From Nemania diffusa (lineage: Eukaryota; Ascomycota; Sordariomycetes; Xylariales; Xylariaceae), in assembly GCA_038501195.1 (NCBI GenBank), contig JBBPUQ010000005.1, positions 1,922,001 to 1,986,000 on the forward strand: a stretch of DNA of 64,000 nt. Direction: 5' to 3'. Shown here in pieces: positions 46,373-56,486 of this stretch. The translations under genes and the position numbers were made by a program. Positions within the stretch are counted from its first letter, which is position 1. Every line of letters starts with the position of its first letter. A model generated the notes under the pieces. That model saw nothing but the letters and a program-made list of their open reading frames with translations. It was not told the origin of the DNA and made no database searches.

Positions 46373-47834
46373 GGTGGATCAAGTCAGGCTAAGAGTAATT
46401 GTAGTTGAAAATGAAAACTCAATTACAGAAAAATAAATCTAAAATCACCAGTACTATATATACGTAGTACAGATGTAACAAAAATGGGGATTGAGTCTAC
46501 TTTGGTAGATCGGGGTGGAGAATACCTAGGTAATTCAAAGGGATAAGCGAGGCATTGGGGAAAGTGAGGGGAAAGCTTGTTCCCCAGACTACTAACGAGG
46601 GAGACATACGGGGAAGCTTGCCGAGGAACAAGGGTCTTGATTGCATGGGGTGCTCGGAGCGGTAAAGAAGTGACCCCATTCTATACAACATAGTACCTGC
46701 AATTACAAATTAAATAGGCGCCTCTCCTCACTCACTAAGTACCATAGGCTTATTCTTTGTAGTCATCTTATTCAAGGTATATTTTAGACTAGTTATGTAA
46801 TGTTGTAGAGAACTATTAGGTTGTTGTTTGACAGCCGGGCAAGGTATTTCCCCAATTAATGAGTTGTGATCTGTTAGAAATGGGGAGTAACAGAAATAGA
46901 CAGGTACTTTTTACAACTATGGATATGACACTAGATAAGAATCACGCCAGATTTGGGGTATATTCCACTCACTTCGAAGGAGTTGCCCCTAACTGACAAT
47001 GCATTTGAGCTATTCAGAGTCACACAATAGTATTAACTTTTGTTCTTGGATACTGATGTTGATGGCTTAGTATTATCTATCATGCTCTAGTAAGGCACGA
47101 GGTAAACGGCTGAAAAAATATTCGGTAGTAAGGGGTTACACCTACCGTCGGTCTGACATTTCACAGATGGTGGCTGTGACAAGGGGTTTAGTAAAGGGGT
47201 TGGAATAGTAATAACTCAGGTAATGATTCTCTTGGGGCCTAAATGGCCCATGACCCTCCTCTTTCTTAGTTAGGGGACCTTTGTACAGAAGGTAGGAATT
47301 TTTTCCCTTGCTGACTCCTTACGAAATCTTTCTCCAATAACCTCATCTGAAACCCAAAAGGTCAGTCAGGCTCAGGGATTGACCTAGGTAAGGGCCTAAA
47401 TGGAGGCATGTATTGGCTGGAGGCGGTATTCAACCTGCTCAAAGCTTGGGGTTATATAATAGCGTAGCCTTTTATATGTGGCAGCGATAGATAAAGAATA
47501 TAAATGCGGAGATCAACTTATTCTTTCTTAATAGGGCCAGCTTTCTGAACCTACTAACGCACATATTCATGTCTCGTGCAAACCCTGTGGTTGCTGCGCT
47601 ATTAGAAGTCATACTATATATCGCGTGTTTACTGAAAGCTCAATCTTATAACAGGTACCTTGAAAGTAATAGTCTATATTTCCTAGTCTGTAGATTTAGA
47701 AGCTCGCAAACTGAACCTTTTTGCATGCATCTCCATGTCTCCGATAACACAAGATTCAGTCTAGTGAATCACACTGCATCAACCAGGCTATAATCACTAG
47801 CTCGATATTCCAAGTCAACGATACCTGTCGACAT
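46373..47834. other. intergenic, no convincing gene
   Basis: About 1.5 kb between the ligase start and the kinase-like 3' end, with one TACCTAGGTA copy. Two similar phrases (ggcctaaatgg) near 47237 and 47394 hint at an old repeat. No coding signal. Confidence 0.5.
46523..46532. repeat. TACCTAGGTA palindrome, copy 3
   Basis: Exact copy upstream of the ligase gene. Confidence 0.7.
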
Positions 47835-49376
47835 TCATGCATCTGCATCATAGAAGAGCCTTTGAACGAAAGCGCTAATAGTCTCATCGCTTTCAGACAT
47901 TTCCATCCAATTTTGGAATTCGGAATTGTCTTGAGGACTCCTATTGTTGACCTCTGTTTCAGCTGTATCTAGGGCTTGTCTCAAAGACGGGCGGTCGCTC
48001 ATCTCTGCCGCTAAGCACCTTACAAGCTGATCGCGTAGCCGTATGTCTATTATTCTGGCCTCCCTGAGAGGTTGAGGGGCGACTGTTAGTATTTCGACAG
48101 ACCGGTATCTACCCATGTACTCATAAAGAACTGGCTCTTCCAGTTGCTCTAAGCGGTCATCATCTTCGTAAGGTAAACACAGATACATCATAACCTAGGC
48201 AGAGGTTAGGTCCCTCTAACAAAAAACCCTGTGACGTAGACTTACTGAGGCGGCACCCCAAAGGTTTGTCCTACTTCCAAATTCGAAGGGATTCGGTAAC
48301 CTAGAGGAAATTGTTTTAGTTTAAGAGTAGCTGATGATATTATGACTGAATTTTAACTAACCCAGCCCTTACGTAATCTATAGCATTGTCGGCTCTACCC
48401 CTGCCGAAGTCAATAAGCTATAGTAGATTAGTGGTGATGTTGCTGACGAGGCTATAACTGCAATGGCATGTATTTTTTATTTTCATTTTTTTATTCCGGT
48501 CTCTTGCTGGGATACCACTGACCTTGACTACCGGTACACCTGGGTCATGATCTATATCTGGAGACCAGGATGATTGGGATCCAAACAAGAAATTATCAAT
48601 ATGCGACGAATTCTGAGTTAATGTGTAGTATTCTCGATCAGGATCTATACGTTCTCGTTCTATTTGACCATTGTAGGACTGAGGAGGTATATTTGGGGGG
48701 AAGGCCATTGCCACGCATTGGCGAACCACTACCGCAGAATTATGAATTAGTCCTCAGGTTACGTTATGAGAGAGCAAAAACGCCAGAAACGGTAGAAAGT
48801 CAACGTACAGCAAAGCCATATCCTCCACAACATCCGATTGGGAATGAGCGCTTGTTGCATCCAGAGTTTGTCGAGGACAGCGTGAAATGTGCCATTTGGA
48901 AGATGCTCCAAAGCAAATGTAGGACACCTACGGACCCTTAAAGGCTCCCTCGTGATAATATTACCGTCAGCGTTTATATCCTCTTGGCTATCCAGAGCCT
49001 GGTGGCTGCGCTCAGCCCTGCGCAATGACGACTGGTAGGTGCTTTCGCCGTTAGATATCCCTGGGAGATTCAACGAGCAATCAGCAAAAGGGACCAGCTG
49101 CACAATGTGCTCGGCTCCCCTCAGCATCTCCAACCACCGATATTCATTGCGTAATTGGTCGTCGGCGTCTGAATCCTGGTCGGACGATAAGCTCCCGAGG
49201 GAGTACTTGACTACTAGCTTTCGAACTGCTTGGTCGGGTCCGACCTTTTCTTCCATTATCAAAGCTCCCCCATGACGACCTAAGCCAGCAAAGCCCACGA
49301 AATTGACATTCCGGTTATAGGTAAAGTATTCGGCCACTTCCTGCCCTAGCCGACGATGGTCCTCTTCTGTAGCCAT
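47835..49376 (-). pseudogene. fungal kinase-fold protein with lost catalytic loop and a frame break
   Basis: Splicing gives exons 49376-48809, 48728-48523, 48417-48373, 48300-48246 and 48194-47835, with good donors and acceptors. Their sum, 1234 bp, is one base over a multiple of three: the break lies between exons 3 and 4, both of which are protein-like (LIDFGRGRADNAIDY, then LPNPFEFGSRTNLWGAAS in another frame). Kinase elements are a Gly-rich loop (GLGRHGGAL), the VAIK-like Lys (LVVKYSLG), an alpha-C Glu (NEYRWLEMLRGAEHI), a hinge (FALEHLPNG) and a DFG. The HRD/HxD position reads QNSSHIDNFLFG, so the catalytic Asp is replaced. It is either a decaying gene or a pseudokinase whose fourth exon I have mis-spliced. 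Its relatives are fungal-specific kinase-like proteins; no function is assigned. Confidence 0.65.
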
Positions 49377-49747
49377 GACACAGGTCCATACGATGAGCTT
49401 GGTTCAACATGATGTTAAAATAAAGCCCGAGGTCGTGTATAATCGGGCGAGGTGCACTGTAGCGATACCCAAATTAAAATGTCTTTGAATTCATGTTGAG
49501 ACGTTTTCGGAGCTGAATATGGTGCTCCTAATCAAATAAAGACAAAGGGTATACCCCCATATTAAAGGTAGAGAAACCGTCCTAGAGCAAACAAAGCTAC
49601 GTAGTAGTTAAGGCTATCTTTACAATCGCAGTTCTCCGTCCTAATTCAACACTGACACTGAGTTAGTTAACCAAATTCCTCCTATTTCAATTGCAATACA
49701 GTTATTTTCTTTAACGTCAATGTATTAGTAGATTTAGGTATTATATG

Positions 49748-49996
49748 TATCCCTTTGGGTGCCGTTTCGGCTCCAACACCCTTGCAACCTCCGACTAGTA
49801 TCCACACCACCCCTACTAACATTTTAACGTGTAAACTTGGTGTGTAAATGTTAGTGAAGTGACTTCTAATTCTGCCTAGATATGGGCATATACTGCTTAA
49901 ATAGAAGTACTGCTAAATACAACATTTTTATTGGGTGCATAGACCTTGTCGTCGGTGCTTGGCAACGTTGGAGCCGAAACGGCACCCAAAGGGATA
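49748..49996. mobile_element. MITE-like element with 30-bp perfect terminal inverted repeats
   Basis: A 30-base arm at 49748-49777 (starting tatccctttgggtgccg) is the exact reverse complement of 49967-49996. The whole unit is 249 bp and has no coding capacity. The outermost TA on both sides can be read as a TA target-site duplication, as made by Tc1/mariner-type transposases. Internal sequence next to the arms is only loosely complementary. Confidence 0.75.
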
Positions 49997-50281
49997 GATG
50001 ATGTTGTATCTTTTATCGTTTATAGCACTTAGGACGCAATTGATATACTGATGAGACCCTCTAGCACCACTTTCTATATGTGGTTACCATGTCCATTCAC
50101 TCACTCTATGATTCATTTATCTAGCTACTAACACAGGGCAAATATCGGTATATGATCTGCACGTCTACGTTTGATGGGTTCATCGCCAAGTCTAAAACGG
50201 TCAGGCTTAGAATTTAATATCTGAATAGGGTATAGTAGACATACGCTCAAGAATCCACTCACCATTGCATGTAGAAGATAA

Positions 50282-50800
50282 GACCTAGGCGCATCACAGA
50301 CAATGGCTCATGGGATTCTCAACTCCGACCTACCCAACGATAGGAAGAGCTTCAAGCACACCCTAGATGAGGTGGGTACTATGACCGGTACTGCTTTTGA
50401 TATAGTAAGCTGTTTATCGTATATACAACGATACTGGGGTTCTTTACTGGCCAAGGGCGGAACCCATTGACACAATACAGAGTAGACACGGGATGAATGA
50501 AAACCTCATTTGGTCTCTCCAGACTTAATGGAAAGCTTGGGGCTTGGTCTGGCTACCGCCACATTGGCGCCCGACTGCATTTCAGGGGCGATAGATTCCT
50601 GCAGGTACGCCTGCATGTAAGCATGACTACATATTTAATACACCGCGGTCCGAATGTGTATCTGGACGTCGACAAGTTTCAACTCTATACGTCAAGATGT
50701 TGGACATGCATAAACCTTGGAGGCTAGATAAGTTCTATTCGTCATTTGCAGAAGGGGCCGAGAGCCGGCCTTGGGACGCGATGCAGTAATAATTCATTTA
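50282..50800 (+). pseudogene. decayed cytochrome P450 fragment
   Basis: Three pieces in P450 order survive. Around 50303-50370 is AHGILNSDLPNDRKSF followed by a weak I-helix-like TMTGTAFD. Around 50617-50685 is VSMTTYLIHRGPNVYLDVDK, very like the fungal PxxMxxYxxHxDPxxFPDPxxF region. Around 50749-50790 is FAEGAESRPWDAMQ at the heme-loop position, with the axial Cys lost. The pieces are in different frames with stops, the ERR-to-heme spacing is shortened and no N-terminus is seen. P450s are heme monooxygenases; this copy cannot work. It lies about 300 bp from the MITE-like element and 1.6 kb upstream of a secreted flavoprotein gene on the same strand. Confidence 0.65.
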
Positions 50801-52352
50801 ATATCTAAATCCTGTTTATGCCTTATATGGTATTGTGAAAAGGCTTATAAAATAGGTCCATTTACAAATTCGTTATAAGTGCTAGTCTGGCACAGGCGGA
50901 ACTATACAACAGTCACACGGTTCAGCTATTGAGGACTGTACTTGTTATGAAATTGCTAGATCTGCAGACCTTGAACGACTGTACCTACCTAGGTATTCCG
51001 AGCCAAGTTTTCTATACGAAGGCATTCTTGACAACCTATTCGCACATCGTAATTTACAATTAATTATGTGTGCACTCTAGCTATGTACTATTCTATTTTG
51101 CCTTGTCCACTTAGCAAAACAATATTCATTTACACAATTACTTATCACACGTAAATCTCTCATTCAAGCCACCCAACCTAGCACAGGCTCGCTTGCTATT
51201 GTCAGTAAATAGGTTAGAGGCATTATTAGCCTGAGCGAGTATTATGAACCCTGTGCATAGACAAAGTACCTATATGCTAGGGCATTGAATTAAGTACTAT
51301 CTACAATCCTATCCACCAATAAAAAGGGCCTTGCCAATGCCGCCGACTCTTTTGGGGCTTAGTAGTATACGCATAAGGGAGTTTTTTGCCGTGCAAGTAA
51401 CCATGTACCTAACGCATAGACCTAAACTTAACTTCAAAGCTATGCCTCTCTACAGGTTCGAAGTAGCCAAATAAAAATCTACTGCCACTCGTCGCGGCGT
51501 GAGATAGTTATGATCAGTGCTATGCTATACAATACAGCGCATCGTGCATTGTTTTCAAAACCTTTGCGATCTTTTTGCTCCTACTTTCAGCGCCTTGCTT
51601 TAAGCTACTCCATAATATTCGGCATCCCCTAAATTAGTGATGTCATGGTATCACTTAATAGGTTGTCTCTAAGTATATAGTGGCGTGCATATCCGTGTCG
51701 ATTCAAGCTGAAAGGCTCTTGGCATCAAACTATTGCGCTGCTGATGTGTTGTCGCATCAGCGCGGTCTTGACGGCCGTGTCGTCATATGGTTACGGGCAT
51801 CTGAGAGACCAGTGCTGGTCTGCTGGCCAGGCCACTTGGGTCATGTCTTAGCTGGAGATCACAGCCGGATCATCTCGATTATGTGCATATGCAGCCCGCG
51901 AGCTTCAACCAAATATTTCTAACTAAGTGGGGGTTTGTTTTTTACCTAATGCTTAAGAAATATTGAATTATGTATCTGCGGAAATGCAATGCAACCGGTA
52001 GTTGAAAGTGGCTATGATCTACAAGCGTCGCTTGGCACTGCGGCGTCACCCGTTCACAGGTCTTACAGGGTACGAGACAATCTACGGAACCGCACTAGTC
52101 ACTCGATGAACCACGGTTGTGCATGGAACTACGACAGCTGATGACAGGAATGCTGTCTATTGAGTGTTCGCCCAATATCGTGTCCCACCGCCGCAATGGT
52201 GATCGGCAAGACATCCGACCGCAACCTTAGGCTGGCTTCATCCTGATGTGTGAAGCCTATATAGTTAAAGTGGCTGCCACCCGACTGTGAATGGAAGTCA
52301 TGTCACGGCTGTGCTCATCCCCCCAACGAACCATTTGTTCTCGAATCTTACC
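50801..52352. other. intergenic, promoter of the flavoprotein at right
   Basis: About 1.55 kb with one TACCTAGGTA copy and no convincing gene. Confidence 0.5.
50986..50995. repeat. TACCTAGGTA palindrome, copy 4
   Basis: Exact copy, preceded by another TACC half site. Confidence 0.7.
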
Positions 52353-53953
52353 ATGGGTTTCATTAAGGTCGCTGTAGCGCTGCAGCTTTTGCTCTCGTCC
52401 ATCTCCACGGCTTTACCCGCCGGATTGGTCGGTCTCGAAACTAAGGCGATTTCAGAGAGCTCGACCCTCTATGATGCCGTCATCGTCGGTGGTGGCCCTG
52501 CTGGCCTCAGCGCTTGTAAATATTTCACATAGGTTTTGTCGTCAATCCTGGGAATAAGATTTCGCTAACGTGGATATTCGCTGCTAGTAAGCGGTTTGGC
52601 TAGGGTGCGCCGGAATGTGTTGCTCATCGACTCCGGCGTGTACCGCAATGATCCTACTCGCCACATGCACGATGTTATTGGCACTGACGGTAAGTTAAGG
52701 GAATCCGACCTTCAGTGAGATTGCTTGAAGTTCAAATTGTTGCAAGGGGAGCCGGACGCTGACAAACAGTGTAGGTGTGAGTCCGGCGTTTTTCCGATGG
52801 AAAGCTCGTAGTCAGCTCGCGTACTACCAATCTGTCTCGTTCGTCAATGGAACGGTGACTAAGATTGACGTCGCTGGATCTAATACCACCGTTGGGGCGC
52901 CATTCACCGTTCAGGCAACGTTCCCGTCAGGTGAAAAAGCCTCAGTTGGTGCAAAGGCTATCGTACTAGCAACGGGCGTTAGCGATATCATCCCGAATAC
53001 CCCTGGTGTCCTACAGAACTGGGGAAAGGGTATCTTTTGGTGCCCTGTAAGTAACCCCATATCGCTAATTGTAATCCGCCTAGCGGATACTGTATCAATG
53101 AACCTAAAAGGGAAAGGCTTTGCTAACATCTCGTCAAAGTGGTGCGACGGCAACGAACACGCAGACCAACCTCTCGGCATTATGAGTGACTTAAACGAGG
53201 CAGCCAGTCTCGTCCAGGAGATATCGACGCTAAATAGCGACATCATCGCCTTCGTGAACGGGACTGACACGCCCGAAGCGCGCGCCGCGACGGACACGAA
53301 GTTCCCCGGCTGGGAACAGTACCTCGCGCTGCGCAACATCACGGTAGAGAATCGCACGATTGCAAGCCTCGTGCGCTTGGCAGACGGCGGCGCCAACGAG
53401 CACCCAGAGGCACCCACGTTCCCGGAGCACGACTTGTTCCGTGTCGATTTCACGGAGGGCCCGAGCGTAGAGCGTGCGGCGTTCTTCGCGAGCTTCCCGA
53501 ACAAGCTGCACTCGAGCGTCGGCCCCGACATGGGCGTGAGGCTCGATGGCAACAGGCTCGCTGCCGACGGCGCCCGGGGCCTCATGACGAACATTCCTGG
53601 TGTCTACGCTATCGGTGACGCCAACGCTGACAATGTCACCAACGTACCGCATGCCATGTTCTCGGGAAAGCGGGCTGCTGTGTTTCTGCACGGTAAGTTT
53701 ATTATTCGCCGTACCTGGCTCTTGAGTATGGTGATAAGTAGCAAGATGGTTCAGAAGATCAGGCTTAGGAATTCATGCTAATACGTGATTGTGAATAGTT
53801 GCGCTTGCTCGCCAAGAAACTGCCGCCCTCCTGGCGTCGCATAATGCAACATCTCTCAATGGGAGAAGCTTAGATCTTGATCCTCGCGCGGTTTGGCAGC
53901 AGATGAACGGCGGAAAAGTTGATATCCTCGACGCTGGCGACTTTGAGCAGTAG
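52353..53953 (+). CDS. secreted FAD-dependent oxidoreductase, thioredoxin-reductase-like with CxxC
   Basis: Five exons (52353-52515, 52588-52689, 52775-53046, 53140-53692, 53799-53953) give 414 residues. Start ATG 52353 lies in ACCATGG and begins a signal peptide (MGFIKVAVALQLLLSSISTA). The FAD Rossmann motif is YDAVIVGGGPAGLSALSGLA, spliced across intron 1. RHMHDVIGTDGVSP and VLATGVSDIIPNTPGV follow. A redox CxxC is formed across intron 3 (FWCPWCDGNEHADQPLG), the position used by thioredoxin-reductase-like enzymes including fungal disulfide oxidases of secondary metabolism. VYAIGDANADNVTNVPHA is the second FAD motif. The third intron (53047-53139) is a multiple of three and stop-free, so retention would not be obvious. 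Secretion is unusual for this family; some fungal relatives act outside the cytosol. Substrate unknown. Confidence 0.9.
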
Positions 53954-54263
53954 GGTTGGGTTAATAGCTTCAGGCGTACTAATGAATCGCAATGGTGCAA
54001 CTCAGAAATAGGGGTTGAGTTGAACCTTGTTGGCAAGCAGCACACCCATCTGCCTAGAACCATAATACTGATAATTCGGAACACTGCGTCTATCTAATAG
54101 CCCAGATTGTCTTACATAATAAAATAATAATAAACTAATATCCTAACACACCACGCTGACACTCTGCTACCTTTTAGAATAGGTGTGGTGACAAGACAAG
54201 TTTAAATAGTTTATTAGTTAACTATATCATGTATCGTTGCTGACAATAAAGCCTTCCTCACAC
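53954..54263. other. convergent intergenic region
   Basis: 310 bp between two gene ends. Nothing recognised. Confidence 0.5.
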
Positions 54264-55883
54264 CTACTCATTTCCTTTCGTGCCAATTCGAAAGAATCTC
54301 TCCCCATCCGACCAAGCTCCGTCATGCTCCCAAATGAGACTGTCTATACTGCCATCTTCTCCACGTTGAAACTTGAGCTTGTAAAAGTTTCGCCAGGTGA
54401 CGGGAAATCGGCCAAGCCGGGCGTTCTCGTCTCTAGTCATGACCCAAGTGAAGATGTCGTATTCATAATGTTTCATGGGATACGAGAACTGATGGTTGCC
54501 CTGGAAGCATAGCTGCAACTGCCCGCCCTCATGTCGTATCTCAAGATTGAACGTCTTAATCTTGTTATAGAATTGACCAACGTACGACGGAAGTGGTAGA
54601 TGAACAGTTCCTGGAGTACACTCGTTTGCAAGATCGGACTCGATCTTCAGCCACCGTGCATTCGAGTTCCTCGCACTTGTTTTAGCTAGTTCCAGGTAGT
54701 CGACCGTTTCTGGGACATCGAGGATGGTTTGCAGAAGAAGCTGTCCGATCCAGTCCGACACATCGTTATTGGCAAGTCCGTTTGAGAGGACTAGGATTGC
54801 AGTACCAGTATCGGGTAAAAGGGCAACAAAGTGGAGGCTACACATGTTACTACCTTGATGCCAAAGGCAAAGCTTTGGCTCTTTGAGCCCTTCACCAACA
54901 AGCGGCATGGTCGGGACATAGGTAGGGTTCAACCCAATGCTGCCCAACGTAGCGGGCAACTCCGTGCGGGCCCAGCCGAGAGCATATGAATTTTCGTTTC
55001 CTGAAGGCAATTCAAACATTTTGGAATGCGCTTGAAGCAATGTTGGCACCTGGACAAGAGGATTACCGGGCGAAGAAGTTGCGTTGCGCTGGGTTTGATC
55101 TTCCAGGCCCGAGAGCAGGGTTTTGTAATAAACGAGCAGATCTCTCACGCAGCTTTGCACCCCGACGGCGCCTTGCATGAGCTTGCCATCCTCAAACTGT
55201 GGACGCGGTTCAAGGTGATGTGGTGTGCAGCTCGAGAGGGATTGGTAGGGCTCGGCACGGTTGTCCACACTCGACTCGCTGGAGGTAATGGTGCGGCTCA
55301 TTCCAAGCGGCTCGAAGATGTTTGTTTTCAGAGCTGTGCCCCATGAGAACTCACCGCTCAGAGCGGAGATGATCTCGTCGGCGACTGCATACCCCCAATT
55401 GTTATATTGGAACCCTTCTCCTAAATCGAATAGCTTCTCTAAGCTATTAATCATGGGCAGTGCAGCCTGACGATCCATGGTGGTCTGGCCAAATTCTATG
55501 TTCCAAATGTTATTCTTTGGGGCCAGACCGCTTCTATGAGCTAGAAAGTCGATGACGCTCGAGTTTTTCTGGACAGACTCGTCCCAGTGCTTGAAATGGG
55601 GTAAGATGCTAGAGACAGGAGTATCCCATTTCATTTTGCCCCGCTCAACTAGCATAGCGACCATCGTCGCTGTGAATGACTTGGTCAAGGATGCTAGGTA
55701 GTATATTGTATTCTCGTCGGGACTAAGCTGCTTAGCGACATCTCGAAAACCGAATCCTTCTGTGTGAATAACGTCTCCTTGATGGAGGATGCCTATGGAG
55801 ACTCCAGGCGCGCCCGATACCTTAACAATGTCATTGATAATCGGAGATAATGCGCGTATACGAGATGCAAGACCTTCAGTCAT
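54264..55883 (-). CDS. beta-lactamase-fold serine hydrolase
   Basis: Single exon, 539 residues from ATG 55883 (MTEGLASRIRAL). The frame is open 62 codons further upstream, but that part is Pro-rich and unlike the family, so the later Met is chosen. The nucleophile and base are in LASLTKSFTA (SxxK), the Tyr in FQYNNWGYAVADEI (YxN) and the third motif is probably HQGSN. The family includes class C beta-lactamases, D-aminopeptidases and fungal esterases or transesterases (LovD type). The C-terminal 140 residues form a separate beta-barrel-like lipocalin domain (YVGQFYNKIKTFNLEI) common in fungal members. No signal peptide, so probably intracellular. It is convergent with the flavoprotein gene. 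Substrate unknown. Confidence 0.9.
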   Translation of the reverse strand: MTEGLASRIRALSPIINDIVKVSGAPGVSIGILHQGDVIHTEGFGFRDVAKQLSPDENTIYYLASLTKSFTATMVAMLVERGKMKWDTPVSSILPHFKHWDESVQKNSSVIDFLAHRSGLAPKNNIWNIEFGQTTMDRQAALPMINSLEKLFDLGEGFQYNNWGYAVADEIISALSGEFSWGTALKTNIFEPLGMSRTITSSESSVDNRAEPYQSLSSCTPHHLEPRPQFEDGKLMQGAVGVQSCVRDLLVYYKTLLSGLEDQTQRNATSSPGNPLVQVPTLLQAHSKMFELPSGNENSYALGWARTELPATLGSIGLNPTYVPTMPLVGEGLKEPKLCLWHQGSNMCSLHFVALLPDTGTAILVLSNGLANNDVSDWIGQLLLQTILDVPETVDYLELAKTSARNSNARWLKIESDLANECTPGTVHLPLPSYVGQFYNKIKTFNLEIRHEGGQLQLCFQGNHQFSYPMKHYEYDIFTWVMTRDENARLGRFPVTWRNFYKLKFQRGEDGSIDSLIWEHDGAWSDGERFFRIGTKGNE

Positions 55884-56486
55884 TGTCACAGCTAGGGGGT
55901 CGCAAAAATTTCTAAAGAGGGGCAAATTCGCAAAAGTTGAGGGCGGGGGGGGGATGCTAGGAAGAGGCTGTAATCTTGCGTGCCGAAGCGAAGAGCCAAT
56001 AAGCAAGGGGGGCTTTTTCTTTGTGTCTCGGGACCAGTCACTTCCAGAAGTTGGTGTGTTGCATACCAAACGGCTTAGGCTGCGTATCTATATTCTGAAA
56101 AGTTTCTATGCATGATGTCCGACAACTTTACAAATTACCTACTTCCCTAAACGCGGCGCCTGCAATTTCAGGAATCACACCTCTGGGGTTCTGTAGGGGT
56201 TTTCAAATGCGACATAGTCTGTGTGATTACTTACTATCCTTCTTTATGACTCTCTCTACTCTTTTCTATCTGTGACAACGGCTGATATTTAGGGCTTAGA
56301 TCGATCAGAGATCTATTCAGTTAATAGTTCTCTTTTGCTCTCCTAAGATCCCCGGTCCACTCTTCCTTTCCTTGTAGGCTTCTATATATATATTATATTC
56401 AGCTCTTCTAAATAGTGAGGTATTCTGCTTGCCCGTGTGACACTTTCGACTGCGTGGGGCATCTCCAAATCAAATCCTCACTTGAA
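55884..56486. other. intergenic between two minus-strand genes
   Basis: About 600 bp. Holds the hydrolase promoter and the HET gene 3' flank. An open frame continues the hydrolase upstream to 56069 but looks non-coding. Confidence 0.5.
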
